The position numbers and the translations under genes were made by a program. A stretch of 64,000 bases of DNA from Nitrospira sp. (lineage in GTDB: Bacteria > Nitrospirota > Nitrospiria > Nitrospirales > Nitrospiraceae): NCBI GenBank assembly GCA_024998625.1, contig JACOEL010000010.1, positions 97,994 to 161,993 of the forward strand. The letters run 5' to 3'. The notes beneath the pieces are model-generated. The model saw only the letters and a program-made list of their open reading frames with translations, searched no databases and was not told the origin of the DNA. The stretch's first letter is position 1, and each line of letters begins with the position of its first letter. Shown in pieces: positions 34,876-42,751 of the stretch.

Positions 34876-35871
34876 GTGGCAGAGTCCTCAAATATAACAG
34901 CCCCAGAGGTTCGGTGGAGTGACGGCGCGCTCAAGCGAATGGAGCGCGCTCCCATGTTTTTGCGAGGAATGGTCCGCCGCCTGGCTGAGAAAAAGGCGCG
35001 AGAGTTGGGCTATCCCGAAATCACCGAAGAAATCCTCGATCAGTTCAAAGGTCAGATGATGGGGACCATGGGCGGTGAGGGCGGCATGGCTGAGGCGGCC
35101 GATCAAATGGCTAAGGGGCAGTTGCCTTGGACCGCGGCCGCGAAGGAACGCCTGGCGGCCGTGCCGGAGTTCATGCGCGGGATGATCAAGCAAATCGCCG
35201 ACGAGATTGCCCGCAAAGGCGGCCACATGGAGGTTAATGTCGATCTCTTTGAGAAGGTCGAGGCCTTGGGAGAGATTCGCGAGCGGGAGGCGGCTCCGTT
35301 GGAATGGTCTGAAGGCGCGTTGGCGCTCTTGCAGCAGAAGATTAAGGAGTCTCCGCCGATTGCCATGGATTTTGTGAGCGACATGATTCGGCATGATACC
35401 GAAGAATTGGCGCGAGAGAAGGGGTTCTCCAGGATCGACGAGCAGACTGCGGTGCAGTTGTGGGAGGTCCCGCAGGAACGTGTCGCCTGGAGCGATGAGG
35501 CCTGGAAGCGGTTGCAAACTTCGCCGGATTTCGTGCGTAGCGGGATCCGCAAGGCAGCCGAACGTCGGGCACGCAAGCTGGGGTTGAAAGAGGTCGACTC
35601 CGAGCACCTCACGACATTCCGCAATCAGGCCATGATGAAGGCGGTGAAGCGCATCCGGTCGTTTGGCTATAACGAACTCACGTTCGATGCCTTCGACACC
35701 GCGCTCCAAAAAACTAAGCGATTGCAGGGGAACGATCAGGCGGAGAAACGCCTGCAGGAAATCCGGTCACACTTCAGTGACCCGGACGTCAAGAAACCTG
35801 AAGGCGGCACCCTTGGCGCCGACCTCATGGGTCGGTTCAGGAAGTTTCTCAAAGGCGAGGGCTCCCTCTAG
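34876..35871 (+). CDS. Protein with four PCP_red-type repeats
   Basis: 331 residues. Four repeats open with VRWSDGALKRMERAPMFLRG (residue 11), LPWTAAAKERLAAVPEFMRG (about 78), LEWSEGALALLQQKIKESPP (about 138) and VAWSDEAWKRLQTSPDFVRS (about 199). Each continues into a helix and an acidic connector. The pattern W..A...L...P.F.R matches the PCP_red domain found at the end of the dark-operative protochlorophyllide reductase subunit ChlB. Repeat 3 is the most diverged. The protein is soluble, with no signal and no cysteine pairs. A two-repeat relative with a zinc ribbon is at 20012. GTG start. Function unknown. Confidence 0.8.
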   Translation: MAESSNITAPEVRWSDGALKRMERAPMFLRGMVRRLAEKKARELGYPEITEEILDQFKGQMMGTMGGEGGMAEAADQMAKGQLPWTAAAKERLAAVPEFMRGMIKQIADEIARKGGHMEVNVDLFEKVEALGEIREREAAPLEWSEGALALLQQKIKESPPIAMDFVSDMIRHDTEELAREKGFSRIDEQTAVQLWEVPQERVAWSDEAWKRLQTSPDFVRSGIRKAAERRARKLGLKEVDSEHLTTFRNQAMMKAVKRIRSFGYNELTFDAFDTALQKTKRLQGNDQAEKRLQEIRSHFSDPDVKKPEGGTLGADLMGRFRKFLKGEGSL

Positions 35872-36082
35872 AGAAGCAACGTTACCCCCTGTCTTCCCAC
35901 GCGCCTGTCGACCTGAGGCCCATTGCGTCTCATCGCGGGACGGGCTATTGCCGAACAAGAATCAACTCAACATGCTTGAGGAGAGGTGTCGGTTGGCGCG
36001 ACGGCTCCACCTGTTCATTCCGAAAGGAACGCGGGAGCGTCGGTTGCGAATGGGCTGTGCGAGGAAGCTCACGAGCCCAGAA

Positions 36083-36113
36083 CAACCCACAGAACATGAC
36101 GATCTGTGGGTTG
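36083..36113. terminator. Hairpin between convergent genes
   Basis: A perfect 10-bp inverted repeat (CAACCCACAG and CTGTGGGTTG, 11-base loop) lies between the PCP_red gene (plus) and the 36142 gene (minus). No T tract is seen, so a role in termination is inferred. The preceding 210 bases contain no other recognisable feature. Confidence 0.42.
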
Positions 36114-36141
36114 CCGGAAGATTGTGGCCGATTGCCGGGGC

Positions 36142-36462
36142 TTAGTGAGCTCCGACGGCGTCAGGCCAGAATTTGTGCCGGATCTGCGGGAGCGGTTCGT
36201 TGTCGAAGTTCGGGATGTCGTACAGGCAACGGTCGATGGTCGACACCTCTTCTTCCGTGAGTTCCAGTACGACTTGCTTCTTCCAAAATTGGTCGAGCGC
36301 CAGGTAATCATTCGACGTCGGCTTCTCCGCCAGGAGCGCCTGCATTTTCTTAAATCCGTCCGTATCGACACCGCCGACGCGGCCGTTATTGCGATCGATA
36401 CACCACTTCAACACTTCCGCCACACCGTACATCGACAAAGGGATATTGACTTTCTTGCTCAT
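36142..36462 (-). CDS. Hypothetical small soluble protein
   Basis: 106 residues from the ATG at 36462, chosen because it has a near-perfect ribosome site (GGAGGAGGTG) while the frame remains open 16 codons further. The sequence (MSKKVNIPLSMYGVAEVLKW at the start) has no signal peptide or membrane helix, one Cys in the first helix and one in IDRCLYDIPNF, and an acidic middle. No family was recognised. The strong ribosome site suggests substantial expression. Confidence 0.75.
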   Translation of the reverse strand: MSKKVNIPLSMYGVAEVLKWCIDRNNGRVGGVDTDGFKKMQALLAEKPTSNDYLALDQFWKKQVVLELTEEEVSTIDRCLYDIPNFDNEPLPQIRHKFWPDAVGAH

Positions 36463-36702
36463 GGGCACCTCCTCCACACTTGGGCCGCATTGTAGCCTAA
36501 GGCTTTCCAAGTTTTCAAAGGGGCGAAAGGCCTAGATGTTCCAGCCCATTCGGCAAATAGTTGTGTTCGCTCGGGCGGCATGTTCTCGGAGTAGGCCATT
36601 CGTTGCGAAGCTCGAGGGGCCTCTGTATACTCCGCTCAACGGATGAGAACCGGGAGCGGCGAAGCATGGACTTGGCCGGAATGTCATGCCTTTTTCACCG
36701 GG

Positions 36703-37902
36703 ATGGATATGACTGCCGACCGTCGAGGCATCAGGATTCAGTCGTTATTTGGTGTCGGACCGGTGCTATTGGCCGGGTTGATCATGGTTTCCGCCTGTTC
36801 GAAGGCCGATCCCTACGTTCCCCCGGACCCCTTTTACTACTTTGCCAGTTACCCGGTCGGTAAGAATCCGACCACCGTTACCACAGCCGACTTCAATCGC
36901 GACCAAATCACGGACCTTATCACGACCAACATATCGAGCAATACGATTTCGCTGTTGTTCGGCAACGGCGACGGCACGTTTCGAGATCAGGTTCAGGTGA
37001 AGGTCTGTCAGGAGCCCCGCTCCCTGGCCGTCAATGACTTTAATCACGATGACCAACTCGATGTCGTGCTGGCCTGCTCGGGAAGTGATCAGGTCTCGAT
37101 CCTGTTCGGGCGAGGGAACGGGAAATTTGAAGACGGACCGCAGTATCCGGTCCATCGCACCCCGGTCTCTGTGTCCAGCGAGGACGTGAACGGTGACGGT
37201 CATCCCGATCTGGCTGTGGCGCTGCGTAACGACAAAGTGAAAATTTTTCTCGGGAGTGCGGCTGGAAACTTTCGTCCCGGCGTTCAATATGAATACGGCG
37301 ATACACCCACGTCAGTGGCATTGAAAGATCTCAACCGGGACGGCAAACCGGATTTGGTCGTGACCAACGGCGGGCCGATGTTGAGTGCCGTGTCCGTGTG
37401 GATCGGCAACGGTGATGGGACATTTCGAGATCCCAAAGACTATAAGACAGGGCGCCGGCCGCTTGGCGTCAGCTTCGCCGATTTTAACAACGATCATCTG
37501 CCCGATCTGTTAGTCATCAACGGGGAGGGGGACAGCTTCACGACATTCTTGGGCAATGGGGATGCCACCTTCCAGCCCGGCAAGGATTCCGGTGCCGATG
37601 CCAGTCCGAATTTCGGGGCGGCTCACGATTTTGACGGCGATCATATTGCGGATGTGGCCATCGTGAATCTGCAATCGACCGATCTCTCCATTCTCTTCGG
37701 GCGAGGCGACGGCACGTTTCACTATCCGCCTCGCAACTACCGTACGAGGAATGGACCCTTTGCCGTGGCCAGTTACCGTGTCTCTGCCGATAATATGGAA
37801 GAGCCTGGCCTGGTGACGGCGGATAACGGCGCGGGCAGTGTGTCGGTGTTTCTGCATCATGGGCGTAAGGGGCAAGCTCCATCCGTTCGCGCAGGAGAAT
37901 AG
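36703..37902 (+). CDS. FG-GAP/VCBS beta-propeller lipoprotein
   Basis: 399 residues from 36703 (36709 is also possible). A signal peptide ends in the lipobox VSAC with the lipidated Cys near residue 32. Six or seven repeats of about 50 residues follow, each with a calcium-binding-type loop: DFNRDQITDL, DFNHDDQLDV, DVNGDGHPDL, DLNRDGKPDL, DFNNDHLPDL and DFDGDHIADV, alternating with LLFGNGDGTF-type strands. This predicts a calcium-bound seven-bladed propeller anchored to the outer membrane or cell surface. Such proteins usually mediate binding; the ligand is unknown. Confidence 0.85.
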   Translation: MDMTADRRGIRIQSLFGVGPVLLAGLIMVSACSKADPYVPPDPFYYFASYPVGKNPTTVTTADFNRDQITDLITTNISSNTISLLFGNGDGTFRDQVQVKVCQEPRSLAVNDFNHDDQLDVVLACSGSDQVSILFGRGNGKFEDGPQYPVHRTPVSVSSEDVNGDGHPDLAVALRNDKVKIFLGSAAGNFRPGVQYEYGDTPTSVALKDLNRDGKPDLVVTNGGPMLSAVSVWIGNGDGTFRDPKDYKTGRRPLGVSFADFNNDHLPDLLVINGEGDSFTTFLGNGDATFQPGKDSGADASPNFGAAHDFDGDHIADVAIVNLQSTDLSILFGRGDGTFHYPPRNYRTRNGPFAVASYRVSADNMEEPGLVTADNGAGSVSVFLHHGRKGQAPSVRAGE

Positions 37903-38041
37903 CCGCGGATTCAGGTTTGCGCCGGTTCAACCGAAGAGGAGACAGGCAGTTTGCTTGACACCTCAATAGGGCTCGGATAGAGTTCGAAAAGGTTGCCGAC
38001 AAGGATCCGCGCCATGTTCAGCTACTAGACCGCGGGGGCTC

Positions 38042-38242
38042 GTGCGATCGTTTCTGTGGTGGTTTTGCATGGGCTGCCTGACGACGCTGGCAGTCTTGAT
38101 GGTTCAAGGTGGGGTGCGCGATCTGGTTTCGGGGACCAACCCGGCGGGAAGTTCAGGCGCGATCCTCTCCTTTAGTACCACGGTCTTCGGGGGTGGGCTG
38201 TTGGCCGGCTGCCTCGCCCTGATCCTCAATCGACTCCGCTAA
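38042..38242 (+). CDS. Possible small membrane protein
   Basis: 66 residues from a GTG start. Two hydrophobic segments (LWWFCMGCLTTLAVLMV and FGGGLLAGCLALILN) are separated by a short polar loop and end in basic residues. No convincing ribosome site precedes the start. It is the only open frame in the 37903-38321 interval on this strand. No family was recognised. Confidence 0.45.
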   Translation: MRSFLWWFCMGCLTTLAVLMVQGGVRDLVSGTNPAGSSGAILSFSTTVFGGGLLAGCLALILNRLR

Positions 38243-38321
38243 ATACAGTGACGACGTCGGTATCGGCCTGAGATGCGCTGGGCCGACCACGAAACCGATT
38301 CGAAGGGGCAAGGGTTGGGCG

Positions 38322-38510
38322 ATGCACTGCCTGAAATGCAAAGGATTCATGATGGTGGAGCGGCATTACACGCTCATGAATCGGCGTCTCTATGCCCGTT
38401 GCCTGAATTGCGGATTCTGGATCGACCTCGCCGATTTGCTCCGATTCTTTCATAAGGTGATCTCCAGTAGCCTCCGTGGCACGAAGGTGCGAGAAACCTA
38501 TACCCTGTGA
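38322..38510 (+). CDS. Small zinc-ribbon-like protein
   Basis: 62 residues. CLKCKGFM near residue 3 and CLNCGFWID near residue 28 form two CxxC pairs, consistent with one structural zinc. The C-terminal half is amphipathic and basic. The start is preceded by a GGGTTGGG stretch that could act as a weak ribosome site. Similar tiny zinc ribbons occur in many bacteria without known function. Confidence 0.6.
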   Translation: MHCLKCKGFMMVERHYTLMNRRLYARCLNCGFWIDLADLLRFFHKVISSSLRGTKVRETYTL

Positions 38511-38555
38511 ACATCAGACCCGGTCTGGCTGTCACAAGAAAGTGCGACCCTCTCC

Positions 38556-39485
38556 ATGAATCGTGTACGTCGAACTTTTTCGATCGGTGCCTTCGGAATC
38601 CTGGCTCTGTTGTTCGACATCGGGAGCGGTCAGGCGTGGGCCCTCGATAGCGACGTAGACGATGAAGTCATTACGGTGCCCTTCGATCCGCGGCCGGTCC
38701 CGTCCGCCAAACAAGCAAATCACAGTCTGCGATGGCGGCACGTTCCGGCGCATAGCATTCTGCTCAAGGAACTCAAGACGGGAACTACTCTGTACCAATT
38801 TGAAAGTGAAAAGCGGCTGTCTCCGGCCAGTCTGACCAAGATCATGTCGGCCCTGGTGATCCTAGAGTATGGCCATTTGGATGACGAGGTGACGGTCAGC
38901 CCCAAGGCCGCGCGCGCACACAAGACGCATTTGCGCTTGCGAACCGGTCAGATTTTTCGGCTGGAAGATTTGTTGAAGGCCATGTTGATCGTGTCTGCGA
39001 ATGACGCCTGCCTAGCGGCCAGTGAACATGTCGGCGGGGATGAAGCCCGCTTTGTCGATCTCATGAATGCCAAGGCCGCGGCGCTCGAATTACACAATAC
39101 CCATTTCAGCAACGCGTGCGGGTTTGATGCACCGGAACATTATTCGACGGCGGAAGATCTGGCAAAACTGAGCGAGATCGCTCTGCACCACCCCGTATTC
39201 AAGGAGTTGGTGCGTGAAGAGCGGGAGATCATCATGCCGATCAATGAGCATCGGGCCTACGTCCTGCGCACGACCAACCGGCTCTTGGGTCGTATTCCGG
39301 GAGTGCAGGGCGTCAAGACGGGCTTCACCTCCAAAGCCGGCCGATGCCTCATTGCGAAAGTCTCCCAAGACGGTAGCGACCTGCTGCTGGTCATTCTCAA
39401 TTCCAAGCGTCGCTGGAACACGGCGACGAGCCTCATCAACTATGGTCTGCGGCTCAGTGACCGACGGGCTGGTCTTGCCCGTTAA
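38556..39485 (+). CDS. D-alanyl-D-alanine carboxypeptidase (DacF/PBP5-like)
   Basis: Trims the terminal D-Ala from peptidoglycan stem peptides in the periplasm. 309 residues with a signal peptide (FSIGAFGILALLFDIGSGQAWA). The penicillin-binding triad is complete: SLTK (SxxK), SAN (SxN) in VSANDACLA and KTG in GVKTGFTSKAGRCLIA. It stops soon after the KTG region, so it lacks the C-terminal beta domain and amphipathic membrane anchor of E. coli PBP5 and is probably free in the periplasm. Confidence 0.92.
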   Translation: MNRVRRTFSIGAFGILALLFDIGSGQAWALDSDVDDEVITVPFDPRPVPSAKQANHSLRWRHVPAHSILLKELKTGTTLYQFESEKRLSPASLTKIMSALVILEYGHLDDEVTVSPKAARAHKTHLRLRTGQIFRLEDLLKAMLIVSANDACLAASEHVGGDEARFVDLMNAKAAALELHNTHFSNACGFDAPEHYSTAEDLAKLSEIALHHPVFKELVREEREIIMPINEHRAYVLRTTNRLLGRIPGVQGVKTGFTSKAGRCLIAKVSQDGSDLLLVILNSKRRWNTATSLINYGLRLSDRRAGLAR

Positions 39486-39550
39486 CGACCTCTAGTTTTT
39501 TCCGGGCTGGTTCGCGACGGCCGGTTTTGCTATGGCAAGCGGGGCAAGGT

Positions 39551-39574
39551 TGTGCCCGTCGGAAGATGGGCACA
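39551..39574. terminator. Hairpin between convergent genes
   Basis: A 10-bp stem (TGTGCCCGTC and GATGGGCACA, one G-U pair) closed by a GGAA tetraloop, between the carboxypeptidase gene (plus) and the 39641 gene (minus). T-rich sequence is weak on both sides. Confidence 0.45.
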
Positions 39575-39640
39575 GGTCTTCACGGCTTGCAGTGGTGAGG
39601 GGGCAAGTAACGGCGGAACTGAACAGACGACCGGGCTGTC

Positions 39641-40171
39641 TTAGCGGGGGAGCGAAAACTCCACGTTCACATCTTTCCCGAGATAGTTGACCTGGAAGCC
39701 CTGCTTGTCGTAGGCGAGCATGGCGCCCATGACGTTTTCGTCGCCGTAATCCTCTTTGCCGAGCAACTTGCGCACATCATCCGGACTCTCGCTGTTGAGG
39801 ACGTTGCGAAAGATTCCGCGAGTTTTGTAGGCAAAGCGGTTGTTGATGAAAATGAGATCGACCTTCCCGTCCTGTACCCTGACCCCAGCCATCGGGCCGG
39901 TCGGTTTGCGTTGATCGAGCAGGAAAATAAACGTCGCCTCCTGTTCGGTCTTGATGCCGGGAATCTTTTCGTTCACCAGCCCATCCAGCGCTTTCCCTTC
40001 ATCATCCCCCAACTTGATTCCGAAGAGGGACACGTCCTGGCTCGCAATCCCCTTGGGGTCGGTCAAGTCGTCCTTGCTGAGTTCATAAGGCCCGGCGCTC
40101 ACCATGGCAGCGAGGTACAGGGATCCCATCATCGCCATTAAGGCTGTGAACGCCCACTTGCGCTGCATCAT
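39641..40171 (-). CDS. Hypothetical exported protein
   Basis: 176 residues with a signal peptide (KWAFTALMAMMGSLYLAAMVSA, cleavage probably at VSA-GP). The mature part is acidic then mixed: VSLFGIKLGDDEGKALDGL, FIFLLDQRKPTG, KVDLIFINNRFAYKTRGIF, ESPDDVRKLLGKEDYGDE. The LG.DE..AL...L and D.V..LLG elements resemble periplasmic proteins that sense or process small folded repeats, but no family could be named. It has no cysteines and stands alone. Confidence 0.72.
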   Translation of the reverse strand: MMQRKWAFTALMAMMGSLYLAAMVSAGPYELSKDDLTDPKGIASQDVSLFGIKLGDDEGKALDGLVNEKIPGIKTEQEATFIFLLDQRKPTGPMAGVRVQDGKVDLIFINNRFAYKTRGIFRNVLNSESPDDVRKLLGKEDYGDENVMGAMLAYDKQGFQVNYLGKDVNVEFSLPR

Positions 40172-40341
40172 GAAGGCCTCCTTGGAACAGATCCTCAGAA
40201 CTCACATCGTTCTGACAGTTGGTATAGGATATCGGGGGGATGACTCAGCAAACATGGCATTCTATCCAAGGAGGAGTCTGACTTTCAAGGTCGTGGCGGG
40301 TCTTTCAGTTGGAGTGGTGAGGGTAGAGGGGGATGCCATTG

Positions 40342-41283
40342 TTATCCTGCCGTGCGCTCTCTCGGCCGGTTCCGTTTAGGCAGTTCGGGGTCGGACTGCA
40401 GGTCCCGCATCGTCGTTTGGCAGATCGTCGCAAACTCCTCAGCGGCCAGTCCGCGGTGTCGCTTCGTCAGGTATGCCAAGCCGACGGCATGACGGGGAGT
40501 GGGATCGTAGAGATCGATCACCTGTAGATCCATTCGAGGGAGTCGCGAGCGGACGTAGAGCTCGGGAAGAATCGTGGCTCCCGTTCCCTCCGCCACAGCC
40601 TGAAGGATTCCTTCGGGCGAACTCATTTCCAGCACCACCTGCGGATGCACACCCGCCTTGGCACATTCGGCTTCGACCATTTTGCGCAGACAATAATCGA
40701 CCGGCATGAGGACCAGGGGCAGCCGTGCGAGGTCTTGCATGCGCGCCCGACGTTTCCCGATGTTCATGCCTGCCGGGGCTACGAGGGCCAATCGTTCCTC
40801 AAAAAGCGGGACGGTCGTCAGTTGCGGATGCGTCAGCGGCAGTTAACAGATCCCGATGTCGAGGCGATTCGACAGCAGGCCGTTCACGACATCCGCCGAG
40901 GCCTGGGCATGTACTTGCAAGTGAATGTCGGGGAAGCGTTGTTTGAATCGGGATACCAGTGGGGCAATGAGGTAGGAGTTGACCGTCGAGAGTGCGCCCA
41001 CCACCAAACGGCCTCGTTTTGCGCCTAGCAGCTCCTGCACCACCTGCTCGGCCTGATCCAATTCCCGCAAAGCCCGCTCCGCATGCACGTGGAACAATTC
41101 GCCGGCCTGAGTCAGGACGACTTTCCGGCCGAGCCGGTCGAACAGGCGGGTGCCCAATTCCCTTTCGAGCCCACCGATTTGGATCGAGAGAGAAGGTTGG
41201 GAGACATGGACATGTTCTGCCGCCCGGCTGAAGTTTTGGTGGGCCGCCACGGCCATGAAATACTCAATTTGACGCAATTCCAT
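40342..41283 (-). pseudogene. LysR-family regulator interrupted by one in-frame stop codon
   Basis: A normal LysR protein of 313 residues if one TAA codon at 40843-40845 is ignored. The N-terminal winged helix is intact (MELRQIEYFMAVAAHQNFSR, VSQPSLSIQIGGLERELG). The frame then reads LDIGIC-stop-LPLTHPQLT and continues with a well-conserved effector-binding half (VPLFEERLALVAPAG, SSPEGILQAVAEGTGATILPE). CAA (Gln) to TAA by one C-to-T change is the simplest history. The downstream part shows no other damage, so the break is recent, or a sequencing error. Its likely target is the divergent globin gene. Confidence 0.85.
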
Positions 41284-41301
41284 GGTGGTCCTTATTTCTC
41301 G

Positions 41302-41341
41302 CTATAGGATAAAGCTATAGAATATATGAAAATAATATATT
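41302..41341. promoter_or_regulatory. Candidate LysR operator region in the divergent lysR-globin spacer
   Basis: Two CTATAG hexamers at 41302-41307 and 41315-41320 form a symmetric site with 7-base spacing, close to the T-N11-A pattern LysR proteins bind. Immediately next to it is the inverted repeat AATATAT...ATATATT (41321-41327 and 41335-41341). The segment is strikingly AT-rich against its GC-rich surroundings and begins 19 bases before the lysR start. Confidence 0.5.
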
Positions 41342-41459
41342 AGACGAATAGATCATATCTCCCCTATCGTCTGGGGTCAACCGATGCGGCTGGTTGAAAA
41401 CCCTGGCTCATGGTGGGGCGAGGAGGGCCAGCAGCCGATCACTTATTATAGGGGGCCCG

Positions 41460-41942
41460 ATGATGGTATCGAAGAGTGTTGGAATGGGAGCGATTGTACT
41501 CAGTGCACTGGCGGTGCTGGCCGGTTGCGCGGATACCGGGAGTCTGAACGGAGCTGGGCGTCCTGGGGCCGGTGCGACGGCAGCAAAGTCCCTCTATGAC
41601 CGTTTGGGGGGAAAGCCTGCCATTATGGCGGTGGTGGATCAATTTGTAGCCAATGTGGCGGCGGATGGGCGGATCAATGACCGCTTTGCGACGACGGACA
41701 TCCCCAACTTGAAGGGACACTTGGTCGATCAAGTGTGCGGCGCGACGGGTGGTCCCTGCAGCTATCGCGGTCGCGACATGAAAAGCACGCACCTGGGGAT
41801 GCAGATCAGCAGTGCGGATTTTGGAGCCCTGGTTCAGGATCTTGTCGCCGCGCTCGACAAGTTTAACGTGCCGGCCGGTGAGAAAAGCGAATTATTGGAG
41901 CTCCTTGGTCCGATGAAGAAAGATATCGTCGAGGTGCCGTAG
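41460..41942 (+). CDS. Group 1 truncated hemoglobin, lipoprotein form
   Basis: 160 residues from the ATG at 41460, preceded by AGGGGG. A lipoprotein signal ends LAVLAGC (Cys23). After a Gly/Ala linker comes the globin: SLYDRLGGKPAIMAVVDQF (helix B), INDRF (CD/E region), LVDQVCGATGGPCSYRGRDM and the proximal His in KSTHLGMQISSADF. The two-over-two fold and the GG motifs are those of group 1 truncated hemoglobins. Members bind O2 and NO. Lipid anchoring would place the haem outside the cytoplasm, fitting scavenging of NO or reactive nitrogen in a nitrifier; that role is inference. Confidence 0.88.
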   Translation: MMVSKSVGMGAIVLSALAVLAGCADTGSLNGAGRPGAGATAAKSLYDRLGGKPAIMAVVDQFVANVAADGRINDRFATTDIPNLKGHLVDQVCGATGGPCSYRGRDMKSTHLGMQISSADFGALVQDLVAALDKFNVPAGEKSELLELLGPMKKDIVEVP

Positions 41943-41950
41943 GGAACACA

Positions 41951-41984
41951 CAGCGGGGGCGGGTCTACCGGTCGGTCCCCGCTG
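41951..41984. terminator. Hairpin between globin gene and convergent gene
   Basis: A perfect 8-bp inverted repeat (CAGCGGGG and CCCCGCTG) starts 9 bases after the globin stop, between convergent genes. It is followed on the plus strand by CTCTTC, with no long T tract. Confidence 0.5.
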
Positions 41985-42002
41985 CTCTTCACGATGCCGC
42001 GG

Positions 42003-42296
42003 TTAGGTCGCTTGATTCAAGCGGACGAGGGTGGCCGCGAGTCGGCGGAGTCGTTGAAAGTAGCTCAGGCTGTCTCCAGTCAGGTCATCGAGCAAGGTAT
42101 CCAGGTCGGCGATGCAGTCCTGGAGTATCGCGATGCGTTGACTGTCCATTTCATCCTGCCCGTCGAGGTAAAACACGGCACAGCCGCCGATGACGGTATC
42201 CAGTGTCATCAATTGTCCTTCGTTCGGGCTGGAAAAACGGGGCCAACCCTCGCGGCTGTGCTCCTCCCAGAGTGAAGCGATGGTGTGGTGACTCAT
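42003..42296 (-). CDS. Hypothetical small soluble protein
   Basis: 97 residues with no signal or membrane helix; mostly helical and acidic in the C-terminal half (QRIAILQDCIADLDTLLDDL, SYFQRLRRLAATLVRL). The central stretch VIGGCAVFYLDGQDE is the only strand-like part. It is last in the minus-strand run htrA-lipB-gdhA-42334-42003. No family was recognised. Confidence 0.65.
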   Translation of the reverse strand: MSHHTIASLWEEHSREGWPRFSSPNEGQLMTLDTVIGGCAVFYLDGQDEMDSQRIAILQDCIADLDTLLDDLTGDSLSYFQRLRRLAATLVRLNQAT

Positions 42297-42333
42297 GACG
42301 ATGGTCTCGATCGCGGTCGGCTGTAAGCACGAA

Positions 42334-42720
42334 TTACCCGTGGAGCAACTCTACCGCATGCAGCAACAGAACGGCAAGCATGCACAGCCATAGTCCGAAG
42401 GACCGGTAGTCGATGGCTTCGCGGGAGAAACACCAATCCAGCAGCGTCGTGCGCCATGCGGCGGGTCCCCATGTGAGGAAACACCCCTTGATGATCATGG
42501 CGCCGCCGGTGATCCACCACAGCGGCTGATAGGGAATCGGCCCAGACCAGAGAATCAGAATGGCTCCGAGGCCGATACCGACGGCTTCCCATCGGAGCAG
42601 TTGTGGGCTGTGCAGGAGGGATTCCTGAACTCGTTGGATGACGAGCAGGGGGACCGTCAGCAAGGCGAGGCCGTCGGCCATCCAGATTCCGGCGATCGCC
42701 GCGAGTATGTACCGTATCAT
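42334..42720 (-). CDS. Hypothetical multi-pass membrane protein
   Basis: 128 residues with four hydrophobic segments: YILAAIAGIWMADGLALLTVP, WEAVGIGLGAILILWSGP, PLWWITGGAMIIKGCFLTW and FGLWLCMLAVLLLHAVELL. Loops are short. It begins 32 bases after the gdhA stop on the same strand. No catalytic residues or family were recognised. Confidence 0.7.
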   Translation of the reverse strand: MIRYILAAIAGIWMADGLALLTVPLLVIQRVQESLLHSPQLLRWEAVGIGLGAILILWSGPIPYQPLWWITGGAMIIKGCFLTWGPAAWRTTLLDWCFSREAIDYRSFGLWLCMLAVLLLHAVELLHG

Positions 42721-42751
42721 GGCATGAGCGAGATCTGCGGCATCCTGTCGT

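Noticed and set aside
40342..40791. Separate short gene for the C-terminal half of the LysR protein
   Set aside because: It is in the same frame as the N-terminal part, separated by one stop codon, so it is treated as one broken gene.
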